Below are positions 9,532 through 19,240 of a stretch of 64,000 bases of DNA, piece after piece. The stretch covers positions 1 through 64,000 of the forward strand of contig JAIPDI010000003.1 of assembly GCA_021737785.1 (NCBI GenBank), read 5' to 3'. The translations under genes and the position numbers were made by a program. The stretch is from Deltaproteobacteria bacterium. GTDB taxonomy: Bacteria; Desulfobacterota; DSM-4660; Desulfatiglandales; Desulfatiglandaceae. The notes below the pieces were generated by a model. It was not told the DNA's origin and did not search any database. It was given only the letters and a program-made list of their open reading frames with translations. Positions within the stretch are counted from its first letter, which is position 1; every line of letters starts with the position of its first letter.

Positions 9532-10503
9532 CTAGGCAATCCGGTCCGTCGTCGGCGAATCCGGTCTGGTAATCATTCGGAAAACCTCATCCAACCGGCC
9601 CTTTTCCACAAAAAATGTCTCCACGGAAAACCCCTTTTCAAACAGGCGCCGGACAATCCGATCCGCCCCGCTGTCACGGGAAGAAGCGGTTTCCTTCGGA
9701 AAGAGACGGAGCGTCATATCTCCTTCGCTCTCACCCACTACCTCACTCCGATGGACCTCGGGGAGGTCCCGGATGCCTTCGAGCAGGTCCTTTCCACCCT
9801 CCTTTCTGACTGTCAGACAGATCGCCCCATGGAGGGCCGACCGTTTCCTCAGGCCTTCGGGCGTATCATCCGCCATGATGCGACCCCGGGCGATGATCAT
9901 GACCCGCGTGCATACCTGTTCCACCTCTTCCAGGATGTGGGTGGAAAGGACGATGGCCTTGTCACGGGCCATGTCACGGATCATGGCACGAACCTCATGT
10001 TTCTGGTTGGGATCGAGGCCGTCTGTCGGTTCATCCATGATAAGGTATTCAGGATCGTGGAGGATGCTCTGTGCAAAGCAGACCCTCTGCTTATATCCTT
10101 TGGAAAGGGTGTTGATGGTCTGATTCCGGACATCGGAGAGGAAACAGCGGTCAATGGTGTCTCGAATGCGCGCCCGTCTGTCATCGCCGGAAAACCCCCG
10201 AATCCCGGCAATGAAGCCGAGAAATCCTGAAACCGTCATGTCAGGGTAGGCTGGGGCGTTCTCAGGGAGATATCCGATCTTTTTCCTGGCCCCCAAAGAG
10301 TCTTCGAGGATATCGCTCCCTCCGATAACGGCCGTCCCTGAGGTAGGGGTAAGAAATCCGGTGATCATCCGCATGGTCGTCGACTTCCCCGCGGCATTGG
10401 GGCCCAAGAAGCCCAGGACCTCTCCCCGTTCCACGGTAAAGGAGATGTCATTCACAGCGCCGGTTTCCCCGAAATATTTACTGAGATGGTTTACCTCTAT
10501 CAT
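9532..10503 (-). CDS. ABC transporter ATPase, GldA-like
   Basis: 323 residues. Walker A GPNAAGKSTT, Q-loop region, signature LSKGYKQR, Walker B YLIMDEPTDGLDP and switch histidine in STHILEE. The C-terminal extension of about 100 residues is typical of ABC-2 exporters of the GldA/DrrA type. The frame opens with TTG at 10509, but GAGG lies seven bases before the in-frame ATG at 10503, which is preferred. First gene of the four-gene operon. Confidence 0.9.
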   Translation of the reverse strand: MIEVNHLSKYFGETGAVNDISFTVERGEVLGFLGPNAAGKSTTMRMITGFLTPTSGTAVIGGSDILEDSLGARKKIGYLPENAPAYPDMTVSGFLGFIAGIRGFSGDDRRARIRDTIDRCFLSDVRNQTINTLSKGYKQRVCFAQSILHDPEYLIMDEPTDGLDPNQKHEVRAMIRDMARDKAIVLSTHILEEVEQVCTRVMIIARGRIMADDTPEGLRKRSALHGAICLTVRKEGGKDLLEGIRDLPEVHRSEVVGESEGDMTLRLFPKETASSRDSGADRIVRRLFEKGFSVETFFVEKGRLDEVFRMITRPDSPTTDRIA

Positions 10504-10817
10504 GAACAAACCTCGGTTCCTGGTTGCTGGTTGCTGGATACTCGATACTGGTTACTGGCTACTGGGTGAAGCATGAACCCCTTGCGCCCAAAATCTTGGG
10601 CCGCCTGCGCGGGTTGCTCGTTTCCCGATACTAAAATTGAGCGTTTTCTGGCCCCGGACCGCTGACTCCTGACGCCCGGCCCTTGTCACTGGTTGTCACA
10701 TACTGCATATCCCGTATACCCCATACCGGGCGCCGGTGACCGTCGCCCGGATCCAAGAGACTTGGCCATGAAAATAATCTCATGAGGCCGGTAGTCAAGG
10801 CCGCCTCCCGGATTTTT
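10504..10817. other. Intergenic region with TGGTTGCTGG-type short repeats
   Basis: No gene is supported here. At 10518-10565 there are five imperfect units of CTGGTTGCTGG/CTGGTTACTGG/CTACTGG. Short palindromes follow (CCCAAAATCTTGGG near 10587; CCCGTATACCCCATACCGGG near 10710). It should hold the promoter of the exporter operon, but no convincing -35/-10 pair was found. Confidence 0.5.
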
Positions 10818-12551
10818 TCATACTTCAGCCCCTAATCTCCTGAGATTTTCCCTTGCAAAATCGATGCTCTCATCCAGTTCCAGGGCCAGTTTGTAGTATT
10901 GTACCGCCTTATCCCTCTCGCCCAGGTCCCTGTAGTTGGAGGCGATGTTGGCATAGTCGATGGCCGACGCGGGATTGAGTTCAATAACCTTCCGGAAGGC
11001 CGAAATGGCCTTCTCATGCGCCTTCTGTTTGAAATGACAAAATCCCAGGAGATTATACACGTCCGGTCGCTCATCATCGATCTGCGCCGCCTTTTCAAGG
11101 ATTTCAATGGCCTCGCCGTACTGCTCCAGATCCTTGAGGCAGGCCCCCAGATAGGCGTAGATGCTGACCCTGTCTTCGTCATTGGGCTCCAGTTCAAGGG
11201 CCTTCTGAAGAGCGGCCAGGCTGTTTGACAGGTCATTCTGTTCCATGTATGAGAGGCCTAAAAAGAATTTGACATAATATTTGTCCGGCAGCATCCGGTC
11301 CATTTGTTTCAACTCTGATACGGCCCATTCCGGGTTTCCTTTCTCAGCAATCAGTTTGGCCGTAAACATCCCCACGCTGGTGCCGGCGGCCCTTTCCCTG
11401 AAATGTGCCCCGGGCATGATGGTATAAAATGCGGGGATCCCCAGTTTGGGATGCATCACGTTTATTAGTATGATTTCCATTCCTGTTCGGGCCACTGCCC
11501 GGATGCAGTTTTCCACCTCCACCCGGATATTGGTGTGGGAGAGATCGGGAAGGCTGAGGATATCGATGCAATCGTCGGACCGGAGGATGAACTCGGCCTC
11601 GGACAGGCCCCTGAATTTGGGAAGCCCACTGGCCACATAATTGGATCCGGAATTGAAATCGCCCCCCAGTTGGGCCACCTCGGTCAAGGCACGGTTCAAG
11701 GCCTTCTGGGGATCGGGCGTGGTGCCTGCGGTCCAAACAATCTCGCTTTTTTCCGGGAACGTGGCCGGATCATAGGCAAGGACCCCGACCGACGGGATTC
11801 CCATGTTCAATGTAAAATCCGTGGCAAACAGCCGAATGCCCGCCTTACGGTATTTCCCGATGATCTCCGAGACCAGGGGATCGGTGATGCTGTCCAGGTC
11901 GATGGCCGGCGTCTTCAGCCTCCCTCTGCTGACCAGGGAGGATACGTGCCGTTCCACCACCTCGCAGATCCCCTGGCTGATCGCCTCCTCCGCGCAATTT
12001 CCGGCCGAAGCGCCGTTAAACTCATTGATGGCGAAAAACCAGTCAAAAGGCACCAGGACGGCTTCATGTCTTGTCATGTTGTATCCCCAGGTCCATTTGA
12101 GCGGCAATCGTGAAAAGATCTCCCGGGCGGCATTCAGGTCTTCCGAATCATCATGGACCGACAGGGCAATCATCTCAAAAGGGAGGGCGTGGTCCCGGAT
12201 ATTTCGGTACTCCTCCACCATGAAGTTTTCAGGATTTTTGGAGAAGCTGAAAAGGCTGAATCGTTCCGCCAGTTCCATGACCGCACTCGCCTCGGACTGG
12301 GCCGGTGTGCCCCCCTTCCCCATCTGTTTTCGTGTCCCGATGACAGCCTCGGCGTCCCGGCCGCATACACTGAAATAGACCGGGATGTCGAGTCTGCCGT
12401 TATCGATGCGAACGGTCTCTTCCAGGATATCCATGTCCAGACTTTGAAGCCTCTCCCTGAAACGCCGGACCGTTTCTTCAGGAGACATGATTTTATCCTG
12501 GTCAAGGGTGTACCCCTTGTAGGCGTCTTTCAATATAATTTGATGATTCAC
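10818..12551 (-). CDS. YcaO-domain protein with C-terminal TPRs
   Basis: 577 residues. The YcaO ATP-binding fold occupies about 50-410 (KGGTPAQSEASAVMELAERF and EEAISQGICEVVERH carry the acidic nucleotide/Mg sites). About four TPR units follow (420-575; e.g. YAYLGACLKDLEQYGEAIEI, YNLLGFCHFKQKAHEKAI). YcaO enzymes activate backbone amides for azole or thioamide formation, or assist RimO in S12 methylthiolation (family knowledge). No TfuA, E1-like partner or other RiPP enzyme is adjacent. GGAG is eight bases before the GTG at 12551; a TTG one codon earlier is also possible. Confidence 0.82.
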   Translation of the reverse strand: MNHQIILKDAYKGYTLDQDKIMSPEETVRRFRERLQSLDMDILEETVRIDNGRLDIPVYFSVCGRDAEAVIGTRKQMGKGGTPAQSEASAVMELAERFSLFSFSKNPENFMVEEYRNIRDHALPFEMIALSVHDDSEDLNAAREIFSRLPLKWTWGYNMTRHEAVLVPFDWFFAINEFNGASAGNCAEEAISQGICEVVERHVSSLVSRGRLKTPAIDLDSITDPLVSEIIGKYRKAGIRLFATDFTLNMGIPSVGVLAYDPATFPEKSEIVWTAGTTPDPQKALNRALTEVAQLGGDFNSGSNYVASGLPKFRGLSEAEFILRSDDCIDILSLPDLSHTNIRVEVENCIRAVARTGMEIILINVMHPKLGIPAFYTIMPGAHFRERAAGTSVGMFTAKLIAEKGNPEWAVSELKQMDRMLPDKYYVKFFLGLSYMEQNDLSNSLAALQKALELEPNDEDRVSIYAYLGACLKDLEQYGEAIEILEKAAQIDDERPDVYNLLGFCHFKQKAHEKAISAFRKVIELNPASAIDYANIASNYRDLGERDKAVQYYKLALELDESIDFARENLRRLGAEV

Positions 12552-12622
12552 CAACAGATCTCCTCCGGCCCGAAATAACAGTCCTTCTCAAAGCCCATTT
12601 CCTTCTCCCCTGCCGAGGCCAT
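12548..12622 (-). CDS. Possible 24-residue peptide ORF upstream of YcaO
   Basis: An ATG at 12622 opens a 24-residue frame that ends in a TGA overlapping the YcaO GTG start (GTGA). The peptide starts MASAGEKEMGF and ends KDCYFGPEEICW, with two cysteines near the C-terminus. The frame stays open upstream for another 19 codons but has no other standard start. The overlap suggests translational coupling, either a leader peptide or a YcaO substrate. No clear ribosome site precedes the ATG, so this is a candidate only. Confidence 0.3.
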   Translation of the reverse strand: MASAGEKEMGFEKDCYFGPEEICW

Positions 12623-13079
12623 GTCCCGGAAAGAATATTGCTCGAACCAGCGGAGCGCAAAAAGGACCTTACATATGGATGGTCAACGACACTTACCCTA
12701 TTTCTCCCATTCCGTCAAGGGCCGTGGAAAAGGCCCTGGAATTCTCAACCCACCCTGGGAGTAAGAAGGCATTACCGAAGGAGGATCCGGAGAACATGGA
12801 TCAGGGGCTTTCACATAAGGAGCTGTTGTGTGTCACACGGTGACCTGCGTCCATCGCCCAAAGGGAGAATAGGGGAAAAAGCTTGACAGGGCAACATTGC
12901 GAGAGTAAAAAAAATCGATCCCATGGGATAGGATTTGTATACAATTACCATTCCCGTCTCTCTTGACCTTTCGAAAACAACGCACTTCCGGAGGAACCGC
13001 CATCCATAAACAGACGTCCAAAAAATAAATTGGGGATCGTGCGATAATCCCTATGGTCCAGGAGGGGAATAACGATAAA
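12623..13079. other. Intergenic region between YcaO and sdh genes
   Basis: 457 bases between divergent genes. A plus-strand frame of 82 codons at 12638-12886 has no recognisable domain and no ribosome site, so it is not called. The right half is AT-rich and contains a likely sdh promoter at 12883-12911. Confidence 0.5.
12883..12911 (+). promoter_or_regulatory. Sigma70-like promoter for sdhCAB
   Basis: TTGACA at 12883-12888 and TAAAAA at 12906-12911 are separated by 17 bases, about 170 bases upstream of sdhC. A second -10-like sequence, TATACAAT, lies near 12938. Motif match only. Confidence 0.4.
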
Positions 13080-13721
13080 ATGAACGGGTTCATCAAGACT
13101 CTTTTTTTGTCCATACCCAAGAAACAGATGATGGCGCTTAGCGGACTCAGTTTCTGTGCCTTTCTGGCGGTTCATCTTTTTGGAAACCTCACGATTTACG
13201 GAGGGGAGCAACGGTTTAATGCCTATTCCGAACACCTTCATTCCTTTGGCCTGCTAATCAACGCGGCCGAAATCGGTCTCCTGGTTCTGGCCATCATCCA
13301 TATCCTTCTCGCAGCCCTCCTCTATCTGGAAAACTGGCAGGCAAGACCGGTCCGGTATGTGATGAAAAAAAATGCCGGGGGCCGAACCATCAGCTCCACC
13401 CTGATGCCTTATACCGGTCTCTATCTCCTTGTCTTTGTGATTCTCCATCTGTTGACCTTCCATTTTGTCGATTACCGTGCACAGGGCATCTTCCGGCTCG
13501 TTTCCGATGTTTTTTCCAATCCGGAATATGTCGTCTTTTATGCCTTTTCAATGATTGTTGCGGCCTTTCACGTCAAGCACGGCTTCTGGAGCGCATTCCA
13601 GACACTCGGCGCCAATCATCCCAAATATATGCCCCTGATCCGGACGCTCAGCCTGATATTTAGCCTGTTCGTCGCGGCTGGCTTTGGATCCATCCCCGTT
13701 TTTATGATGATAAACAGCTAA
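13080..13721 (+). CDS. sdhC: Succinate dehydrogenase/fumarate reductase cytochrome b
   Basis: 213 residues with five predicted membrane helices and histidines suited to heme b ligation (H32 in AVHLFGN and others in [20 protein letters not shown]). This matches the single-subunit di-heme type of Bacillus/Wolinella and sulfate reducers, which joins menaquinone to the flavoprotein. AGGAGGGG precedes the ATG at 13080; an in-frame ATG at 13053 would contain that site. First gene of a tight operon with sdhA (11 bases) and sdhB. Confidence 0.92.
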   Translation: MNGFIKTLFLSIPKKQMMALSGLSFCAFLAVHLFGNLTIYGGEQRFNAYSEHLHSFGLLINAAEIGLLVLAIIHILLAALLYLENWQARPVRYVMKKNAGGRTISSTLMPYTGLYLLVFVILHLLTFHFVDYRAQGIFRLVSDVFSNPEYVVFYAFSMIVAAFHVKHGFWSAFQTLGANHPKYMPLIRTLSLIFSLFVAAGFGSIPVFMMINS

Positions 13722-13732
13722 GGAGATGTTGC

Positions 13733-15646
13733 ATGCCTCTTGATTCACAGGTGCCGGAAGGTCCGCTGCAACAAAAGTGGGACCGCCATCGTTTTGAGCT
13801 GAAGCTGGTCAACCCGGCCAATAAGCGGAAGTATGAGATCATCGTGGTGGGCACGGGGCTCGCCGGGGCCTCTGCCTCGGCCACCCTGGCTGAACTGGGA
13901 TATCATGTCAAGACCTTCTGCATCCAGGACAGCCCCCGTCGCGCACACAGCATCGCGGCCCAGGGCGGGATCAATGCAGCAAAGAACTATCAGGGAGACG
14001 GGGACAGTATCTGGCGTCTCTTTTATGACACCATCAAGGGAGGCGACTTCCGCTCCAGGGAGGCGAATGTCTATCGACTGGCCCAGGTCAGCGTTGAAAT
14101 CATCGACCAGTGTGTGGCCCAGGGGGTGCCCTTCGCCCGGGACTATGGCGGGTTGCTGGCCAACCGATCCTTTGGAGGGGCCCAGGTATCGCGGACCTTT
14201 TACGCCAGAGGGCAGACAGGTCAGCAGCTCCTCCTGGGGGCCTACAGTGCGCTCATGCGGCAGATCGGCATGGGACAGGTCAGGATGTTTCCCCGCCGGG
14301 AGATGCTGGATCTGGTCCTGGTCGACGGCTGCGCCCGCGGCATCGTCGTTCGAAATCTGATTACAGGCGCCATTGAAAGCCATTCCGCCCATGCGGTGGT
14401 GCTGGCCACAGGCGGTTACGGCAATGCCTATTTTCTCTCTACCAACGGGATGAATTCCAATGTGAGCGCCATCTGGCGGGCCTACAAACAGGGGGCCTTT
14501 TTCGCCCATCCCTCTTTTGTGCAGATCCATCCCACATGCATTCCGGTGCACGGCGATTACCAGTCCAAACTGACCCTCATGAGCGAGAGTCTTCGAAACG
14601 ACGGTCGCGTCTGGGTCCCTAAAAAGGCGGGGGATACACGTCCGCCGGAAGAAATACCAGAGAGCGAAAGAGACTATTATCTGGAAGAGAAATATCCCAG
14701 CTTTGGAAATCTCGTTCCCCGCGACGTGGCCTCCCGGAATGCAAAGCAGCAGTGTGATCAGGGGAAAGGGGTGGGACCGACCGGGTATGCCGTCTATCTG
14801 GATCTCAGGGATGCCATCAGGAGAGACGGAGTTGACGCCATTCGAAAGAAATACGGCAATCTCTTTCAGATGTACGAGAGGATCACGGACGATAACCCCT
14901 ATAAGACCCCGATGATGATCTATCCTGCGATCCATTATACCATGGGCGGGTTATGGGTGGACTACAACCTGATGAGCACCATTCCAGGGCTTTTCGTCCT
15001 GGGCGAGGCCAATTTTTCCGATCACGGGGCCAACCGGCTCGGGGCGAGCGCCCTGATGCAGGGGTTGGCCGACGGATACTTTATCATTCCCTATACCATC
15101 GGAGGCTACCTGGCAAGCGCTACCCTTAACCCCGTGGACGAACATCACACGGCATTCGGCGAATCCGTAAAGAGGGCGAATGATATCACAGAGAAGCTCC
15201 TTTCCATCAAAGGGAAACGGACCGTGAGCGATTTTCACAGGGAACTTGGCCACATCCTCTGGGAACATTGCGGCATGTCGCGGAACGAATCAGGGATGCG
15301 CAAGGCCAAGGAACTGATTCCGGCACTTCGGGAAGCCTTCTGGAAGGATGTCAATGTCCCGGGCGCATCCGCGGATTTCAACCAGTCCCTGGAGAGGGCA
15401 GGCCGCGTCGCCGATTTTCTGGAATTTGCCGAGCTCCTGGTTGAGGATGCCTTGAGCCGGAAGGAATCCTGCGGCTGTCATTTTAATGAAATATATCAGA
15501 CGGCGGATCACGAGGCCCTGCGCGACGATGAAGCATGCTGCTATGTTGCGGCATGGGAATTCACGGGACAGGGAGAGGCGCCCAGGCTTCACAAGGAGCC
15601 CCTTACTTTCGAAAATGTCGGGCTGACCCAGAGGAGCTATAAATGA
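13733..15646 (+). CDS. sdhA: Succinate dehydrogenase/fumarate reductase flavoprotein
   Basis: 637 residues. FAD-binding [20 protein letters not shown], the flavin-attachment region with the conserved histidine in [16 protein letters not shown], active-site HPT ([11 protein letters not shown]) and the C-terminal arginine-rich capping motifs. It interconverts succinate and fumarate. The start follows AAGGAGATGTTGC. The stop overlaps the sdhB start by four bases. Direction of the reaction in vivo cannot be told from sequence. Confidence 0.95.
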   Translation: MPLDSQVPEGPLQQKWDRHRFELKLVNPANKRKYEIIVVGTGLAGASASATLAELGYHVKTFCIQDSPRRAHSIAAQGGINAAKNYQGDGDSIWRLFYDTIKGGDFRSREANVYRLAQVSVEIIDQCVAQGVPFARDYGGLLANRSFGGAQVSRTFYARGQTGQQLLLGAYSALMRQIGMGQVRMFPRREMLDLVLVDGCARGIVVRNLITGAIESHSAHAVVLATGGYGNAYFLSTNGMNSNVSAIWRAYKQGAFFAHPSFVQIHPTCIPVHGDYQSKLTLMSESLRNDGRVWVPKKAGDTRPPEEIPESERDYYLEEKYPSFGNLVPRDVASRNAKQQCDQGKGVGPTGYAVYLDLRDAIRRDGVDAIRKKYGNLFQMYERITDDNPYKTPMMIYPAIHYTMGGLWVDYNLMSTIPGLFVLGEANFSDHGANRLGASALMQGLADGYFIIPYTIGGYLASATLNPVDEHHTAFGESVKRANDITEKLLSIKGKRTVSDFHRELGHILWEHCGMSRNESGMRKAKELIPALREAFWKDVNVPGASADFNQSLERAGRVADFLEFAELLVEDALSRKESCGCHFNEIYQTADHEALRDDEACCYVAAWEFTGQGEAPRLHKEPLTFENVGLTQRSYK

Positions 15647-16407
15647 GTAAAACGATCAATCTGACCCTTAAGGTCTGGCGCCAGAAAGGGACTGGTGATA
15701 AAGGGCACATGGAGATTTACGAGGCCAGGGAGATCTCAACGGATATGTCCTTTCTGGAAATGCTGGACGGCGTGAACAACAAGCTGACCCTCGAAGGGAA
15801 AGACCCTATCGCCTTTGATCATGATTGCCGTGAAGGGATCTGCGGGATGTGCGGGGCCGTGATCAACGGCATCGCTCACGGTCCCCAGAAGGAAACGACC
15901 CTGTGCCAGCTTCATATGAGGCATTTCAAGGATGGAGACACCGTTGTCATTGAGCCGTGGCGCGCAAAGGCGTTCAAGGTCATTAAAGATCTGGTTGTGG
16001 ACAGAAGCGCGTTTGACAAGATCATCCAGGCGGGGGGATATGTCTCCGTCAATACAGGCGGGGCCCCGGACGGCAACACCATCCCCGTCCCCCAGAAAAC
16101 CGCCGAACTGGCCATGGATGCGGCTGCATGTATCGGGTGCGGGGCCTGCGTGGCTGCCTGCCCCAATGCGTCGGCCATGCTTTTTGTGGGGGCCAAAATC
16201 TCCCATCTGGCCCTCCTCCCACAAGGAAGACCAGAAGCGGCTCAAAGGGCTCTCAGTATGTTGCGAAAAATGGATGAGCTGGGTTTCGGCAACTGCAGCA
16301 ACGAGACCGAGTGCGAACAGGTCTGCCCAAAGGCCATTTCGATTACAAACATTGCCAGGTTCAACCAGGAATTTCTCAAGGCAGGTCTTTTGTCGCCTGA
16401 AACATAG
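15643..16407 (+). CDS. sdhB: Succinate dehydrogenase/fumarate reductase iron-sulfur protein
   Basis: 254 residues. The N-terminal 2Fe-2S domain has [10 protein letters not shown] plus a downstream C (LCQLH). The C-terminal part carries [12 protein letters not shown] and [15 protein letters not shown] for the 4Fe-4S and 3Fe-4S clusters. It carries electrons between the flavoprotein and cytochrome b. Last gene of the operon. Confidence 0.95.
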   Translation: MSKTINLTLKVWRQKGTGDKGHMEIYEAREISTDMSFLEMLDGVNNKLTLEGKDPIAFDHDCREGICGMCGAVINGIAHGPQKETTLCQLHMRHFKDGDTVVIEPWRAKAFKVIKDLVVDRSAFDKIIQAGGYVSVNTGGAPDGNTIPVPQKTAELAMDAAACIGCGACVAACPNASAMLFVGAKISHLALLPQGRPEAAQRALSMLRKMDELGFGNCSNETECEQVCPKAISITNIARFNQEFLKAGLLSPET

Positions 16408-16676
16408 TCAAAGAGAGTTGAAATATGGTCTCGTTGCGGGTTGCTCGTTGTGGGTTGCAGGTCACGAGTTGAGGGTTGCGGGTCTTGGGTGGACCCTCTC
16501 ACCCTCTCACCCTCTTATCTTCTCCCGACTGGGGCTTACAGCTTATGAGAATGTACTCTCGGAATGAGCGTGTATGGACCTGACCGATTCGATCAAAATC
16601 GATCGCCGGGGTTCGTAGTGTGCCAGTAGGGCATCAACGGAGCGACGCCTGGACCAACCCATTCCCCCCCAATACC
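16408..16676. repeat. Intergenic GGGTTGCGGGT-type simple repeats
   Basis: At 16434-16492 there are tandem, imperfect units such as GCGGGTTGCTCGTTGTGGGTTGCAGG and TGAGGGTTGCGGGTCTTGG (given here in parts under 20 bases: GCGGGTTGCTCG, TGTGGGTTGCAGG, GAGGGTTGCGGG), followed by CCCTCTCACCCTCTCACCCTC. They resemble the short units at 10518-10565. No gene or clear promoter is seen. Confidence 0.5.
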
Positions 16677-17987
16677 ATGCAACAGTCTAACAGAAAAGCC
16701 ATCTTCAGCTGGGCCATGTATGACTGGGCCAATTCGGCCTTTGCCACTACGGTGATGGCCGGATTTTTTCCTGTATTCTTCAAACAGTTCTGGAGCGTCG
16801 GGGCAGACACCACCCTGAGCACCGCCCGGTTGGGGCTGGCCAACTCCTTGGCGGGAATCGCCGTGGCCCTCTGCGCCCCTGCACTGGGCGCCATTGCCGA
16901 CAAGGGGTCCTCAAGAAAGAAATTTCTCCTCTTTTTTGCATTCATGGGCGTCGTCATGACGCTGGCCCTGTACACGGTGTCCAGGGGGAATTGGCCGGCG
17001 GCCGTCATTTTCTACGTCTTCGCAACCATCGGGTTCGCCGGGGGTAATATTTTCTATGATGCCCTGATCATGGCCGTCGCGCCCGAGAGGAAGATGGATG
17101 TGGTCTCCGCCCTCGGGTTTTCTCTCGGATATCTGGGCGGCGGCGTCCTTTTCGCCCTGAACGTCTGGATGACCCTGAGCCCTGGGACCTTCGGTTTTTC
17201 CGGACCGGGTGAGGCCGTGCAGTTTTCCTTCCTCACCGTGGGAATCTGGTGGGCCGTATTTTCAATACCGCTGTTTCTCTTTGTCCGAGAACCCCCTACA
17301 ACGAAACCGGCATCCGGTGTTAATATGGTGCGGGGAGGGTTCAGTGAGCTGAAGAATACCTTTCAAAAAATCCGCCGCCTCAAGACCATCTTCCTCTTCC
17401 TCCTGGCCTACTGGCTCTACATCGACGGCGTGGATACAATCATCCGAATGGCCGTGGATTACGGTATCTCCATCGGTCTTGAAACCAATGACCTGATCGT
17501 CGCCCTCCTCATCACGCAATTCGTGGGATTCCCCTCTGCCATCGGATTCGGATTCCTGGGTGACCGGATCGGGGCCAAGCAGGCCATCTTCGCGGCCATT
17601 GCGGTTTATCTCTTCATTACGCTCTGGGCGCCCTTCATGAACACCAGCAGGGAATTTTATATTATGGCCATGGCCGTCGGGCTGGTCCAGGGCGGCATCC
17701 AGGCCTTGAGCCGCTCCTTTTATGCGAAAATCATTCCTGCCGAAAAATCAGCTGAATATTTCGGGTTCTACAATATGATGGGGAAATTCTCCGCAATCAT
17801 CGGTCCGGGGTTCATGGGCGGGGTCGGTCTTGCGGTCCGATCCATGGGATATTCCAGCAATATGGCGTCGAGGATCAGCATCACGGCGGTCTCCTTTTTT
17901 TTCCTGGCCGGGGGCATCCTCCTTCTTTTTGTCAATCAGGAAAAAGGGAGGCAGGAGCTTCAGAATATCTCAGGCCCGGAAGCGTGA
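16677..17987 (+). CDS. MFS transporter, UMF1/Atg22-like family
   Basis: 436 residues with about twelve hydrophobic segments. The N-terminal IFSWAMYDWANSAFATTV is the family hallmark. UMF1 members are major-facilitator permeases of uncertain substrate, with yeast Atg22 (vacuolar amino-acid efflux) as a distant relative. The frame opens with GTG at 16620, but the ATG at 16677 gives the usual N-terminus; neither has a good ribosome site. It converges on the DUF3147 gene with seven bases between the stops. Confidence 0.88.
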   Translation: MQQSNRKAIFSWAMYDWANSAFATTVMAGFFPVFFKQFWSVGADTTLSTARLGLANSLAGIAVALCAPALGAIADKGSSRKKFLLFFAFMGVVMTLALYTVSRGNWPAAVIFYVFATIGFAGGNIFYDALIMAVAPERKMDVVSALGFSLGYLGGGVLFALNVWMTLSPGTFGFSGPGEAVQFSFLTVGIWWAVFSIPLFLFVREPPTTKPASGVNMVRGGFSELKNTFQKIRRLKTIFLFLLAYWLYIDGVDTIIRMAVDYGISIGLETNDLIVALLITQFVGFPSAIGFGFLGDRIGAKQAIFAAIAVYLFITLWAPFMNTSREFYIMAMAVGLVQGGIQALSRSFYAKIIPAEKSAEYFGFYNMMGKFSAIIGPGFMGGVGLAVRSMGYSSNMASRISITAVSFFFLAGGILLLFVNQEKGRQELQNISGPEA

Positions 17988-17994
17988 TATCCGT

Positions 17995-18321
17995 TCATTT
18001 CAAAAGCCATTGATGAACCACTGCTCCAGCCAGCCATGCTCCAAAACTTGAGATGAGAACGATAGACAATGGAAGATGCTTTCTGAAGCAGAAGAATGCC
18101 ACGATAAAGAAAAGGATGCTGGGCAGGATTCCCCAGAGGGCGCCTTTGGCGAAATCCTGCATGGCGTGAGGATCCCCCCTGTTTTCCAAATACACCCACA
18201 CCAGGATAAGTGCGCCGGTAAGCGGCATGACCCCGATTAGACCGGCCGTAGACGGCAGCCGCTTTCCGATTGCCGTGGCCGCAAGGATAACGGCTACGCT
18301 GATCACAATTTTGACGATCAT
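17995..18321 (-). CDS. DUF3147-type small membrane protein
   Basis: 108 residues, nearly all hydrophobic, with four predicted helices (near 2-20, 26-46, 60-80, 85-105). LPSTAGLIGVMPLTGALIL resembles DUF3147 proteins, whose function is unknown. The reading frame continues upstream to 18645, but the extra part is not membrane-like and overlaps the cupin gene, so a start at 18321 (or the ATG two codons earlier, 18327) is preferred. Confidence 0.65.
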   Translation of the reverse strand: MIVKIVISVAVILAATAIGKRLPSTAGLIGVMPLTGALILVWVYLENRGDPHAMQDFAKGALWGILPSILFFIVAFFCFRKHLPLSIVLISSFGAWLAGAVVHQWLLK

Positions 18322-18589
18322 CTGCATGATATCTCTGATTGTATAACCGTCATCAGCCGAAATACGTGCGAAGGACCGTCCATTCAGCCGTCCCCCTTGG
18401 TATGCGATGGGTAAAGATCCAGAGCAACGAATTCCTTCCCCCCGGCCGCCTTCCATATCCTCTTCCCCTTTGTGCTTAAGCCGACGCTCTGTGCCATGGA
18501 TATGAATTTCTCCGGGTGCACCAATGACATGTAATCCTTCAATACCCCAAGTGAGACGTAGGGTGACGGGGTGACGGATTCGGCGGACT

Positions 18590-18916
18590 TCAATAGTACA
18601 CGGAAAGCCAAATGGTATCGCATGAGGCATCGGTCCATTCAACACGATGCTTTACATGAGAACCGATGTTCACATAATCACCTGCCTTCAGGACAAGGAT
18701 ATCAGCTTCACCTTCGAGCCTCAAGCCGGCACTTCCCTTCACAACCAAAACGAACTCATTCCGGTCCTGATCGTACCAAAACCCTTCAGGCGAAGCGTGT
18801 CCTCTCGATACTATTCGTTCAATCTTTACGCTGTCTCTTGCGCATATGGTGTCGAAGATTTCTTCAGGCAGTTCCGGTGGTATGTCTTTAAATAGCGATC
18901 CCATCTCTATAACCAT
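18590..18916 (-). CDS. Cupin-domain protein
   Basis: 108 residues forming one cupin barrel. Motif 1 is degenerate (EFVLVVKGSAGLRLEG) and motif 2 is DYVNIGSHVKHRVEW with the conserved G and H. Small cupins of this type often bind metal or sugars; the histidine set of motif 1 appears incomplete, so catalysis is uncertain. The ATG has only a weak upstream site. The 260 bases between it and DUF3147 hold an unrecognised 84-codon frame (18384-18638). Confidence 0.7.
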   Translation of the reverse strand: MVIEMGSLFKDIPPELPEEIFDTICARDSVKIERIVSRGHASPEGFWYDQDRNEFVLVVKGSAGLRLEGEADILVLKAGDYVNIGSHVKHRVEWTDASCDTIWLSVYY

Positions 18917-19073
18917 TTTGGACTGACCGTAGGGCTTCTTGGGAATTCCCTTGCCCTTCCGGGCATATCATTGTATTCTTGTCCGCTTTTGTGTATATTT
19001 AGTACCTTATTTCCAATAACCCTGTAACAAAAAACAAGAAAATCTGTTTGTATCTCAGTACGCCTTATTTGTA

Positions 19074-19168
19074 GACTCACACGGAGCCACAAAGAACACA
19101 GAGAAAGAGGCATGTTTCCGTTTCTTTACAAAAAAATCCTTTGTGTGCTTTGCGTCTTTGTGTGAGTC
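19074..19168. repeat. Imperfect inverted repeat ACAAAGA-type
   Basis: The left arm starts GACTCACACGGAGCCACAAA and the right arm ends CTTTGTGTGAGTC. The reverse complement of the right arm (GACTCACACAAAGACGCAAA) matches the left arm with several mismatches over about 30 bases. It could form a long RNA hairpin or a decayed dispersed repeat, in the 324-base gap before the hydrolase gene. Confidence 0.55.
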
Positions 19169-19240
19169 CCGCCTATATTTGGGCGGGATTGGTTGCGGGT
19201 ATCTGCTTTAGAACAATAACATGCAATAAAGGTGATCCGC

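Noticed and set aside
12638-12886. 82-codon plus frame upstream of sdhC
   Set aside because: No domain, no ribosome site, arginine/tryptophan-rich composition typical of chance frames.
13745-14935. 396-codon open frame opposite sdhA
   Set aside because: sdhA is certain from its motifs; the antisense frame shows no domain.
18384-18638. 84-codon minus frame between cupin and DUF3147 genes
   Set aside because: Overlaps the cupin gene, has no ribosome site and no known family; possibly a decayed gene.
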